A DNA stretch of 64,000 nucleotides from the NCBI GenBank assembly GCA_024403675.1, contig JAKSRH010000003.1, positions 1-64,000 on the forward strand. Reading direction: 5' to 3'. The notes beneath the pieces are model-generated. The model was not told the origin of the DNA and made no database searches. It worked only from the letters and a program-made list of their open reading frames with translations. A program made the position numbers and the translations under genes. Positions 36,751 to 44,653 of this stretch are shown piece by piece; position 1 is the stretch's first letter; each line of letters begins with the position of its first letter. The stretch comes from Saccharofermentans sp. (GTDB lineage: Bacteria; Bacillota; Clostridia; Saccharofermentanales; Saccharofermentanaceae).

Positions 36751-38304
36751 ATGAACAATATTCTAATGAATCTTGCAGCAATTGAAGTTGTATCAAATAC
36801 AACACTAATTATTGCAGGAATTGTCGCACTTGTAGTAATCATCATCGTGATGGCAGGTTATGTAAAAGCACCACCAGATCAGGCATATATCATCTCTGGT
36901 GTTCGCAAGAGACCAAGAATTTTAATCGGAAGAGCTGGCGTAAGAATCCCAATTTTTGAGAGACTTGATAAACTCTATCTCGGACAGATTTCCGTAGATA
37001 TTAAGACAGATACTTACATTCCTACAAACGATTTTATCAACGTAAAGGTTGATGCAATCGCAAAGATTAGAATTAAGAACGATACAGACGGATTACAGCT
37101 CGCAGCTAAGAACTTCCTTAACAAGAAGCCACAGGCAATCGCTGATGACCTCTCTGATTCCCTCCAGGGTAACATGCGTGAGATTATTGGTACACTTGAT
37201 CTTAAGTCTGTAAACACAGACAGAGATTCCTTCTCTGATCAGGTTATGGCTAAGGCTTCACGTGATATGGATAAGCTCGGTATTGAGATTCTTTCCTGTA
37301 ACATCCAGAACGTAACAGATGAGAATGGTCTTATCATGGATCTCGGTATGGATAACACATCCAAGATTAAGAAGGATGCTGCTATCGCAAAGGCTCAGGC
37401 AGAGCGTGACGTAGCAATCGCACAGGCAGAAGCAAATAAGGCTGCAAACGATGCTCGCGTTAAGGCTGATACAGAAATCGCTCAGAAGAACAATGAACTC
37501 GACATCAAGAAGAGTGAGCTCAAGAAGAACGCTGATGCTGCAGCTGCTATGGCTGATGCAGCTTATGAGATTCAGAATCAGGAGCAGCAGAGAACAATTC
37601 AGACTGCTACTGTAAATGCTCAGATTGCTAAGGCAGAACGTGAAGCAGAACTCAAGCAGATGGAAGTTACAGTTCGTCAGCAGGAACTCGCAGCTGCTAT
37701 CGAGAAGAAGGCCGATGCTGAAAAGTACGCAGCACAGAGAGCTGCCGAGGCAGATCTCATTAGACGCCAGAAGGCTGCTGAGGCTGCAAAGTATGCAGCT
37801 GAGCAGGAGGCTGAAGGTATCCGTGCTAAGTACAAGGCTGAAGCTGATGGTATTGAAGCAAGGGGTCGCGCTGAAGCTGAGGCAGCAAGAGCTAAGGGTC
37901 TTGCTGAGGCTGAGGCAATGGAGAAGAAGGCTGAGGCTTATCGTAAGTATAACGGCGCTGCTATGGCTGAGATGATGATTAACATCATGCCACAGATGGC
38001 TGCTGAGATTGCAAAGCCTCTTGGCCAGATCGACAAGATCAATATCTATGGTACATCCGGTGATGGCGGAAATGGTGCTTCACAGATTTCTGGCAATATG
38101 CCAATCGTTATGAAGCAGGTATTTGATACAATGTCCGAGGCAACAGGTGTTGACTTCACAGAAATTATGAGAGCTAACACATACGACGCTAAGGTAAATA
38201 AGAACATCAACGTAACTGGTGTTCCAGAGGAGCTTGTTAAGGTAAACGTTACAAACAACGATGAGGTTACTCCAGCTCCTACAACAAACAACGCTAACGA
38301 GTAA
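36751..38304 (+). CDS. floT: Flotillin-like SPFH domain protein
   Basis: This 517-residue protein has an N-terminal membrane anchor (about 18-41), an SPFH domain (about 42-210) and a long Ala/Glu/Lys-rich coiled coil with repeated AEA and AKAQAE patterns (about 210-405), then a C-terminal tail. Flotillins form oligomeric scaffolds in ordered membrane patches. The NfeD partner commonly found beside bacterial flotillins is not adjacent. The start has a GAAAGGGG site. The coding sequence looks strongly codon-biased (AAG, GAG, GCT), as in highly expressed genes. A strong terminator follows. Confidence 0.93.
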   Translation: MNNILMNLAAIEVVSNTTLIIAGIVALVVIIIVMAGYVKAPPDQAYIISGVRKRPRILIGRAGVRIPIFERLDKLYLGQISVDIKTDTYIPTNDFINVKVDAIAKIRIKNDTDGLQLAAKNFLNKKPQAIADDLSDSLQGNMREIIGTLDLKSVNTDRDSFSDQVMAKASRDMDKLGIEILSCNIQNVTDENGLIMDLGMDNTSKIKKDAAIAKAQAERDVAIAQAEANKAANDARVKADTEIAQKNNELDIKKSELKKNADAAAAMADAAYEIQNQEQQRTIQTATVNAQIAKAEREAELKQMEVTVRQQELAAAIEKKADAEKYAAQRAAEADLIRRQKAAEAAKYAAEQEAEGIRAKYKAEADGIEARGRAEAEAARAKGLAEAEAMEKKAEAYRKYNGAAMAEMMINIMPQMAAEIAKPLGQIDKINIYGTSGDGGNGASQISGNMPIVMKQVFDTMSEATGVDFTEIMRANTYDAKVNKNINVTGVPEELVKVNVTNNDEVTPAPTTNNANE

Positions 38305-38326
38305 CATAGTTTTTACGACTTAATTA

Positions 38327-38369
38327 AAGTTCCCCGAGAGTGGAAATTACCACTTTCGGGGACTTTTTT
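38327..38369 (+). terminator. Terminator of the flotillin gene
   Basis: A long stem (AAGTTCCCCGAGAGTGG / CCACTTTCGGGGACTT, two wobble pairs) with a 6-nt loop ends in six T residues on the plus strand. Confidence 0.93.
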
Positions 38370-38403
38370 GTTGATAATTATATCTTAAGAGCAAGACGCT
38401 AAA

Positions 38404-38463
38404 ATTTTGCAACTTTGTTTTATCACATACAGTAGTGTTTTTCTTACTTTGAGGTTGCAAAAT
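38404..38463. repeat. Inverted repeat of unknown role
   Basis: Ten-bp arms ATTTTGCAAC (38404-38413) and GTTGCAAAAT (38454-38463) flank a 40-nt AT-rich spacer, in the 262-bp gap between the flotillin and ptsI terminators. No gene, promoter or mobile-element feature explains it. Confidence 0.35.
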
Positions 38464-38498
38464 GTTCATCCCCAAAAAGAATTTCCCAAAAATAAATA

Positions 38499-38532
38499 AG
38501 CTGTCCCAAAACTATTTTGTTTTGAGACAGCT
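38499..38532 (-). terminator. Terminator of the fru/pts operon
   Basis: The stem AGCTGTC-mismatch-CAAAAC pairs with GTTTTG-mismatch-GACAGCT around a 6-nt loop, 34 bp past the ptsI stop. On the minus strand it is followed by T-rich sequence. Confidence 0.85.
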
Positions 38533-38566
38533 ACTATGTTTTATTAACTCTATTTAAGACTTTAAA

Positions 38567-40189
38567 TCAAAGCTTAGATACGTCTGTTTCTCTAATCTTT
38601 GCTCTTACCTTAAGAACCATAGATGGTGATACAGAAAGCTCATCGAATCCCATCTTAAGGAACTCAGATGTAAGTGTTGTATCAGCCCCAAGCTCTCCAC
38701 AAATACCTACCCAGCATCCAGACTTATGTCCGCCATCAACAATCATCTGGAGCATCTTCATAAGTGCTGGATGATGTGAATCATAGATATTATCAAGAGC
38801 TGCATTCTGACGATCAATTGCCAAAGTATACTGTGTAAGATCATTTGTTCCTACGGAGAAGAAATCAACGTACTTACCGAGCTCTTCTGCGAGCATTACA
38901 GCCGCAGGTGTCTCAATCATGATACCAATCTCGCAATCCTTATATGGAACACCTTCTGCTTTAAGTTCTGACTTAACCTCAGCGATAATTTCCTTAATTC
39001 TAATTACTTCTTTCTCTGAAATAATCATTGGGAACATGATGGAAATATTGCCGTAGTAAGATGCTCTATACAAAGCTCTAAGCTGTGTCTTGAACACGTG
39101 TACTCTGTCAAGGCAGATACGGATAGCTCTGTAACCCATAGCTGGGTTCTCTTCCTTAGCAAGGTCAAAGTAATCAACCTGCTTATCAGCACCAATATCC
39201 AAAGTTCTGATAACAACTTTCTTACCTGCCATATTCTCAGCTACTGTCTTATAAGCTTTGAATTGCTCTTCCTCAGAAGGATAAGTTGAGGATTCAAGAT
39301 AAAGGAACTCTGAACGGAAAAGACCAATTCCTGTAGCACCATTTTCAAGAACAGATGCCACATCACCCACACCACCGATATTGGCATACAAGTGAATTGT
39401 CTTACCATCAAGTGTAATATCTTCCTTATCCTTAAGTTCCTGCAAGAGTTTACGCTGAGCCTGCTGCTCATCAAACTTCTTATGGTACTCATCTATAACT
39501 GACATTGGTGGATCAATAATGAGAATTCCCTTATTACCGTCTACGATACCCATCTTTCCATTACAGTCAGATGGAAAATCTACACTACTAAGTGCTGGTA
39601 TATTCATTGTTCTAGCAAGAATTGCAGTATGTGAATTAGATGAACCAAATCTTGTTACAAAACCAAGCACCTTAGACTTGTCGAGCTGAACTGTCTCACT
39701 TGGAGCGAGATCATCAGCAAGAAGAATAACTGGTTCATCAGAATTAATGCCACCATTACCGCGTCCTGTAAGAACTCCGATAACACGTGTAGAAATATCC
39801 TTAACATCAGCGGCTCTTGCCTTCATGTAATCGTCATCCATAGATGCGAACATCTCAGCAAAATTCTCACCTGTACAAGATACTGCATATTCTGCATTCA
39901 CCTTCTGTGACTCAATCATATTTGTGATGGACTCGATATAATCGAGATCATCAAGCATCATCTGGTGAACTTCGAGGATAGCTGCGTTAACTTCACCGAC
40001 TTCTACAAGAGCCTTCTCATAAAGCTTAGCAAGCTGTGACTTTGCTTCCTCTTTAGCAGATTCAAATCTAGCAACTTCAGCTGCTGTATCTGTAATTGTT
40101 GTTTGCTTTACGGCACCGTCTCCCTTGTCGTAAATCGCGATACGACCGATAGCGATTCCGTTAAAGACACATTTGCCCTGGTATTCCAT
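38567..40189 (-). CDS. ptsI: PTS Enzyme I (phosphoenolpyruvate-protein phosphotransferase)
   Basis: This 540-residue cytosolic enzyme takes phosphate from PEP to HPr. The phosphorylated histidine is His187 in GSSNSHTAILART. PEP-binding motifs follow: GIGLFRSEFLYLE, DIGADKQVDYF, FFSVGTNDLTQYTLAIDR, and a catalytic cysteine in GICGELGAD. N-terminal HPr-binding helices (about 35-140) are present. Length is slightly below the usual 570. It overlaps ptsH by 1 nt and ends the operon fruK-fruA-ptsH-ptsI. Confidence 0.96.
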   Translation of the reverse strand: MEYQGKCVFNGIAIGRIAIYDKGDGAVKQTTITDTAAEVARFESAKEEAKSQLAKLYEKALVEVGEVNAAILEVHQMMLDDLDYIESITNMIESQKVNAEYAVSCTGENFAEMFASMDDDYMKARAADVKDISTRVIGVLTGRGNGGINSDEPVILLADDLAPSETVQLDKSKVLGFVTRFGSSNSHTAILARTMNIPALSSVDFPSDCNGKMGIVDGNKGILIIDPPMSVIDEYHKKFDEQQAQRKLLQELKDKEDITLDGKTIHLYANIGGVGDVASVLENGATGIGLFRSEFLYLESSTYPSEEEQFKAYKTVAENMAGKKVVIRTLDIGADKQVDYFDLAKEENPAMGYRAIRICLDRVHVFKTQLRALYRASYYGNISIMFPMIISEKEVIRIKEIIAEVKSELKAEGVPYKDCEIGIMIETPAAVMLAEELGKYVDFFSVGTNDLTQYTLAIDRQNAALDNIYDSHHPALMKMLQMIVDGGHKSGCWVGICGELGADTTLTSEFLKMGFDELSVSPSMVLKVRAKIRETDVSKL

Positions 40190-40446
40190 TAAAGCTTCTC
40201 CTCAAGGAATGCTGCGATAGTGGAAGCTGCCTCAGCCTCATTCTCGCCATCAAATGTCATAACGATTTCCTGACCGCACTTTACACCAAGGGACATAACA
40301 CCCATGATTCTCTTTGCGTCCATTGCCTTGCCATCCTTGCTAATCATAATCTTGCAAGGGAAGCCAGCACATGCCTTTACAAGCTCTCCTGCTGGTCTAG
40401 CGTGGATACCCATTTCGTCTTTAATTACATACTTAATTTCTGTCAT
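40189..40446 (-). CDS. ptsH: HPr-family phosphocarrier protein lacking Ser46
   Basis: This 85-residue phosphocarrier has the active-site His15 in GIHARPAG, so PEP-dependent transfer from Enzyme I to the fructose EII should work. The second regulatory position is changed: where HprK targets have Ser46 (KSIMGVM), this protein reads AKRIMGVM with Arg46 (codon AGA). It therefore should not be a target of HPr kinase nor form the P-Ser-HPr/CcpA corepressor. Arg in this position is also seen in some other clostridial HPr paralogues. It lies within the fructose operon, 1-nt overlapped with ptsI. Confidence 0.94.
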   Translation of the reverse strand: MTEIKYVIKDEMGIHARPAGELVKACAGFPCKIMISKDGKAMDAKRIMGVMSLGVKCGQEIVMTFDGENEAEAASTIAAFLEEKL

Positions 40447-40470
40447 TTTTAATTACCTCTTTGATAGATT

Positions 40471-40500
40471 CTCGGAGACTTCCACTAAGAAGTCTCCGAG
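40471..40500 (-). other. Perfect intercistronic hairpin between fruA and ptsH
   Basis: A 12-bp perfect stem (CTCGGAGACTTC / GAAGTCTCCGAG) with a 6-nt loop lies in the 76-bp gap between fruA and ptsH. It lacks a T-run on the transcribed strand, so it is more likely an RNA processing or stability element, or a weak attenuator, than a terminator. Confidence 0.7.
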
Positions 40501-40522
40501 TCAATTTATTTATACCTATCTA

Positions 40523-42559
40523 TTATACTTCAACTGCTGGCTTCTTAAGAATACCAAGAAGAACTGCTGTTACTACTGATCCTACGAGCCAAGATACTAC
40601 GTAGAGAAGTGGGCTACCAACTGTAGCGAATACGAAGATACCACCATGAGGAGCCATAAGAGTACAGCCGAAAAGGGCGGAAAGGAATCCAGCAACACCA
40701 GCGCCTGCCATTGTTGCAGGAATTACGTGACCTGGGTCAGCAGCTGCGAATGGGATAGCACCCTCAGTAATGAATGAGCAACCCATTACGATGTTAGAAG
40801 GAGCAGAACCTCTCTCAGCCTTTGTAAACTTCTTAGGGAATAGCCAACAAGCAAGTGCGATACCTACTGGAGGAACCATACCACCTACCATGATAGAAGC
40901 CATTGCAACGTAGCAAGCCGTTACTGCAGGATCTGTTGCAAGCGCGCCACCAGCTGTAAGTGTAGCTGCTGTTGCAAGCATACCTGTACCAAATACGTAT
41001 GCAGCCTTATTGATAGGACCACCCATGTCAATAGCCATCATTGCACCAAGGAGGAGTCCGAGAACTGTGATGTAACCTGCATCAGAAATAGATGTAAGCA
41101 TGTCAGAAAGTGCTGTGTTTACAACACCGATGAGTGGGTTGAAGATGAAGCACATGAGAATGCCGATGCAAAGAACACCAAGAAGTGGATAAATAAGTGT
41201 TGGCTTAATACCATCAAGAGAAGCTGGAAGCTTAGCAAAAGCTTTCTGGAGACCAAGTACGATAAATCCTGCAAGGAAACCTGCAACGATACCACCAAGG
41301 AATCCAGATACTGTAGCACCACCGCCTTCACCTACGAAAGCGAACTTCTCGATAAAGCCCATAAAACCAGTGGAACCAGCAAATGTACCAGATACTGCTG
41401 CGTTACCAGAAGAAGCAAGCATACCACCTACGAAACCAACTGCAAGACCAGGACGATCAGCAATAGAATAAGCAATATATCCAGCAAGTACAGGAACCAT
41501 AAGTCCCATTGCAAGACCACCTACATACTTAAAGAATGCAGAAAGTGCTGTCATTGTACCAAAGTCACCGCCTGCTGTAGCACCGTAACCTGCGAGTGTA
41601 TCAACAAGGAATGCGAGAGCTACGAGAATACCACCACCAATAACGAATGGAAGCATGTGAGATACACCACTCATAAGGTGCTTGTATATCTGATGTCCGA
41701 TAGAACCCTTCTCATCAGAACCAGTCTCTACCTTACCTGTTGCCTTAAAAGCAGGAGCATCACCAGCTGAAGCCTTCTTAAGAAGTTCCTCTGCCTTGCT
41801 AATACCATCAGCTACCTTACAAGTAATTACTGGCTTTCCATCAAATCTGTCCATTGGAACCTTAGTATCTGCGGCAACGATAACACCATCAGCCTTCTTA
41901 ATATCTTCTGCTGTAAGAACATTCTTAGCTCCAGAAGAACCACGAGTCTCTACCTTAATTCCAACACCCATCTCAGCTGCCTTCTTCTCGAGAGCCTCAG
42001 CAGCCATGTATGTATGAGCAATACCTGTAGGACAAGCTGTAACTGCAACTACATACTTTCCGTTTGTAGAAGCAACCTCTGCTGGCTTCTCCTCTTCGTC
42101 AGATTCGCTCTCTGCCTTATCAATAATAGAAAGAAACTCATCTGGTGTCTTTGCAGCCTTAAGAGCTGATGTAAACTCTTCGTTCATAAGGAGAACTGAA
42201 AGCTTACTTAAAACATCGAGGTGAACATTATCTTTTGTGTTAGGTGCAGCGATAAGGAAAAGAATATCTACTGGTGCACCATCTAATGCATCGTATTCAA
42301 CACCTGCTGGAACTGTCATTGCTGCAAGTCCTGGTGCCTTTACTGCGTCGCTCTTGCAGTGTGGGATAGCAATACCATCGCCTACGCCTGTGGAGCCTTC
42401 TTCTTCTCTTGCAAATACACCCTTACGGTAAGTATCAATGTCAGAGATTTTGCCACTCTTAGCCATGAGGTCAACCATCTGGTTAAGAATGTCCTGCTTG
42501 TTTTCTGCGCTTCCGCCAAGCTTAATACTTTCCTTGGAAAGCAAGTCTTTGATACGCAT
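40523..42559 (-). CDS. fruA: PTS fructose transporter EIIABC
   Basis: This 678-residue membrane protein takes up fructose and phosphorylates it to fructose-1-phosphate. Domain order is IIA (about 1-150, phospho-His67 in GDGIAIPHCKSD), IIB (about 168-265, phospho-Cys176 in VTACPTGIAHTYMAAEAL) and IIC (about 290-675, about ten hydrophobic segments, GGPINKAAYVFG near the substrate site). Acidic and Ala-rich linkers separate them. It follows fruK by 17 bp and precedes ptsH/ptsI, so one transcript encodes the complete phosphorelay. Confidence 0.96.
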   Translation of the reverse strand: MRIKDLLSKESIKLGGSAENKQDILNQMVDLMAKSGKISDIDTYRKGVFAREEEGSTGVGDGIAIPHCKSDAVKAPGLAAMTVPAGVEYDALDGAPVDILFLIAAPNTKDNVHLDVLSKLSVLLMNEEFTSALKAAKTPDEFLSIIDKAESESDEEEKPAEVASTNGKYVVAVTACPTGIAHTYMAAEALEKKAAEMGVGIKVETRGSSGAKNVLTAEDIKKADGVIVAADTKVPMDRFDGKPVITCKVADGISKAEELLKKASAGDAPAFKATGKVETGSDEKGSIGHQIYKHLMSGVSHMLPFVIGGGILVALAFLVDTLAGYGATAGGDFGTMTALSAFFKYVGGLAMGLMVPVLAGYIAYSIADRPGLAVGFVGGMLASSGNAAVSGTFAGSTGFMGFIEKFAFVGEGGGATVSGFLGGIVAGFLAGFIVLGLQKAFAKLPASLDGIKPTLIYPLLGVLCIGILMCFIFNPLIGVVNTALSDMLTSISDAGYITVLGLLLGAMMAIDMGGPINKAAYVFGTGMLATAATLTAGGALATDPAVTACYVAMASIMVGGMVPPVGIALACWLFPKKFTKAERGSAPSNIVMGCSFITEGAIPFAAADPGHVIPATMAGAGVAGFLSALFGCTLMAPHGGIFVFATVGSPLLYVVSWLVGSVVTAVLLGILKKPAVEV

Positions 42560-42576
42560 ACTTTTGTCCTCCTTTT

Positions 42577-43488
42577 TTATAATCCTGTATAATTTTTAAT
42601 TAATTCTTCAACTTCTGCCTTTGTAGCAAGTTCTTCGCTAAATGCTGATGCAGATCCTGTACAAAGTCCCTTGCGGAATGCTTCCTTGTAACTTCCTGTT
42701 TCAAGATATCCTGCGATAAATCCTGCTACCATGGAGTCACCTGCACCTACTGAGTTAACGAGCTTTCCCTTAGGTGATTCTGCTTTGTATGTCTCGCCAT
42801 TCTCTGCTACGAATACTGCACCATCGCCTGCCATGGAAACGATTACGTTTCTTGCGCCCATTTCTTGAAGCTTCTTCGCATATTCGATAATTTCATCTTT
42901 ATCTGTAAGTTCTTTACCGAATATCTCACCAAGTTCATGATTGTTTGGCTTAATGAGGAATGGCTTGTGTGGCACAACATTCATGAGAAGTTTCTTTGTA
43001 GCATCTACTGCAATGTCGATTCCCTTGCCATCCAAGTACTTCATAATGTCCATATACATAGACTGTGGAAGTGTATCTGGGATAGAACCTGCAAGAACTA
43101 AGATGTCGCCCTTTTGAAGTGTATCAAGCTGAGCATATAATTCTTTGATATTTTCTTCTGTGATTCTAGGTCCCTGACCATTAATCTCTGTCTCTTCATC
43201 TGAGCGCATCTTAAGATTAATTCTAGAATTACCTTCCGCTACATTAATGAAGCTGCTTTTAACGCCACGTTCATCAAGAAGTCTAACGATTTCTTTTCCT
43301 GTAAAGCCCGCCATAAATCCCAACGCAGTAGTATCAAAGCCCAAGTTCTGAAGAACCATGGAAACATTTATACCTTTTCCGCCTGGAAAAATAATTTCCT
43401 TAGTAATTCTGTTTACCACTCCAGTCTTGAAGTGATCAACATTAACAATGTAGTCAAGTGATGGATTAAATGTAACTGTGTAAATCAT
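42577..43488 (-). CDS. fruK: 1-phosphofructokinase
   Basis: This 303-residue PfkB-family kinase converts fructose-1-phosphate to fructose-1,6-bisphosphate. PfkB signature 1 lies at PGGKGINVSMVLQNLG (about 35-50) and signature 2 with the catalytic base at VNSVGAGDSMVAGFIAGY (about 245-262). It starts the transport operon under a promoter with a FruR-type operator and directly precedes the matching transporter, which supports 1-phosphofructokinase over tagatose-6-phosphate kinase. Confidence 0.95.
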   Translation of the reverse strand: MIYTVTFNPSLDYIVNVDHFKTGVVNRITKEIIFPGGKGINVSMVLQNLGFDTTALGFMAGFTGKEIVRLLDERGVKSSFINVAEGNSRINLKMRSDEETEINGQGPRITEENIKELYAQLDTLQKGDILVLAGSIPDTLPQSMYMDIMKYLDGKGIDIAVDATKKLLMNVVPHKPFLIKPNNHELGEIFGKELTDKDEIIEYAKKLQEMGARNVIVSMAGDGAVFVAENGETYKAESPKGKLVNSVGAGDSMVAGFIAGYLETGSYKEAFRKGLCTGSASAFSEELATKAEVEELIKNYTGL

Positions 43489-43551
43489 GTTCTGTCTCTC
43501 CTTTCTGACTAATTATGGTCGTTTTTGAATATTTCTGATTATTATACATTG

Positions 43552-43593
43552 ATTATATTTGTAATTTCTTTCATTTACAATCACAAACGGTCA
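43552..43593 (-). promoter_or_regulatory. fruK-operon promoter with overlapping FruR operator
   Basis: On the minus strand TTGTAA (43575-43580) and TATAAT (43552-43557) are 17 bp apart. The 17-mer ACAATCACAAACGGTCA (43577-43593, plus-strand reading) overlaps the -35 and is repeated exactly at 44467-44483 in front of fruR. A related GGTCGTTTTTGA lies at 43517-43528. Such repeats at a DeoR-type regulator's own promoter and target are expected operators. Confidence 0.78.
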
Positions 43594-43605
43594 TTTTCGA
43601 GCAAC

Positions 43606-43655
43606 AAAAAAGGCGTTCCAATTTTATGCATATTGCATAAACGGTACCGCCTTTT
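43606..43655 (-). terminator. Terminator of fruR
   Basis: The outer stem AAAAGGCG / CGCCTTTT encloses a second small hairpin (TTATGCA / TGCATAA), directly after the fruR stop, with a T-run on the minus strand. It separates fruR from the fruK promoter. Confidence 0.8.
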
Positions 43656-43659
43656 GTAA

Positions 43660-44412
43660 TTACTTAACTACAAATATGTTCTTATCTGAGCAATATTCTG
43701 ATGGAATCTTACCTGTCGTAACAACAACTGCTTCCTCATAGCTACAGAAGTTTATACTAGAAATACCATCAAACTTTGTATAGTCAGCAAGAATATACTT
43801 TTCTTTTGTGTGAAGCATGGCCTCCCTTTTTACCACACCTTCACGCATTTCTGGTGTTGTAAAACCTCTTTTCCTACTAACACCGTTTGTACCAAAGAAA
43901 CCCTTACTAAAATTGTATTTCTTTATATTTGACACTGCTTCTTCACCAACAATAGCTTCAGTAGTTACCTTAAACTCTCCACCCAATAGATACACTTTCA
44001 TACCCATTGATGCCAATTGTCTTGCAACAGAAATGCAGTTAGTTACATATACTGCATTTTTTTCTGTAATATAGCGAGCCATAATTTCAGTGGAACTTCC
44101 AGAATCTATATAAACAAAGTCTCCCTCTTTAATTAAAGAAGCTGCATACTTACCTATCGTTTCCTTATCCTCGGTATTGATGCTCTGTCTCTCTAGAAGA
44201 TTTTTCTCGTATGTAATAATTGCAGATGCACTTTCCTTAGCAACTGCTCCACCATGAACACGAGTTATAAGACCTCTTTCATCCATTACCCTAAGATCTC
44301 GTCTCAAAGTAGACTCAGAAGCGTCAAGCTGACTCATAAGTTCAGTAACCGTGGCACTACCATTAGCGTCAACTATTTCTTTGATTTTTAAAAATCTGTC
44401 TTCCGTAAGCAT
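43660..44412 (-). CDS. fruR: DeoR-family repressor of the fructose operon
   Basis: This 250-residue regulator has an N-terminal DeoR helix-turn-helix (about 5-55, VTELMSQLDASESTLRRDLR) and a C-terminal sugar-phosphate-sensing domain with YIDSGSSTEIMARY and a FFGTNGVS segment. The effector in related proteins is a fructose phosphate. The ATG at 44410-44412 gives the usual family start (MLTEDRFLKIKEIV); the 14 residues further upstream are probably not translated. Identical operator-like sites at its own promoter and at fruK suggest autoregulation. It is followed by its own terminator. Confidence 0.92.
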   Translation of the reverse strand: MLTEDRFLKIKEIVDANGSATVTELMSQLDASESTLRRDLRVMDERGLITRVHGGAVAKESASAIITYEKNLLERQSINTEDKETIGKYAASLIKEGDFVYIDSGSSTEIMARYITEKNAVYVTNCISVARQLASMGMKVYLLGGEFKVTTEAIVGEEAVSNIKKYNFSKGFFGTNGVSRKRGFTTPEMREGVVKREAMLHTKEKYILADYTKFDGISSINFCSYEEAVVVTTGKIPSEYCSDKNIFVVK

Positions 44413-44442
44413 AAATTTCACCGTCCGCCAAAATATACATAC

Positions 44443-44483
44443 ATTATAATCCAATTCCTACCAGAAACAATCACAAACGGTCA
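44443..44483 (-). promoter_or_regulatory. fruR promoter and operator
   Basis: On the minus strand TTGTTT (44465-44470) and TATAAT (44443-44448) are separated by 16 bp. The exact 17-mer ACAATCACAAACGGTCA (44467-44483) overlaps the -35, as it does at fruK. Confidence 0.72.
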
Positions 44484-44653
44484 AAAACCAGTCAAATATA
44501 TATAAATAGCTTACTGACTCGAAGCAACTCAAATACTTTCTTATGAACCTTAACAACAATGTTTACGGTGCTTTGCGCAAATTAACCGTGATAAAATGAC
44601 AGCGTATAGTAGGAATAAGAAAAATAATCTAATGGAAAAGGGATGATTTATTT

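Noticed and set aside
40189..40446. HPr gene as Crh (catabolite-repression HPr)
   Set aside because: Crh lacks His15 and keeps Ser46; this protein has the opposite combination.
40471..40500. Intergenic hairpin as a Rho-independent terminator
   Set aside because: There is no T-run on the transcribed strand and it lies inside an operon.
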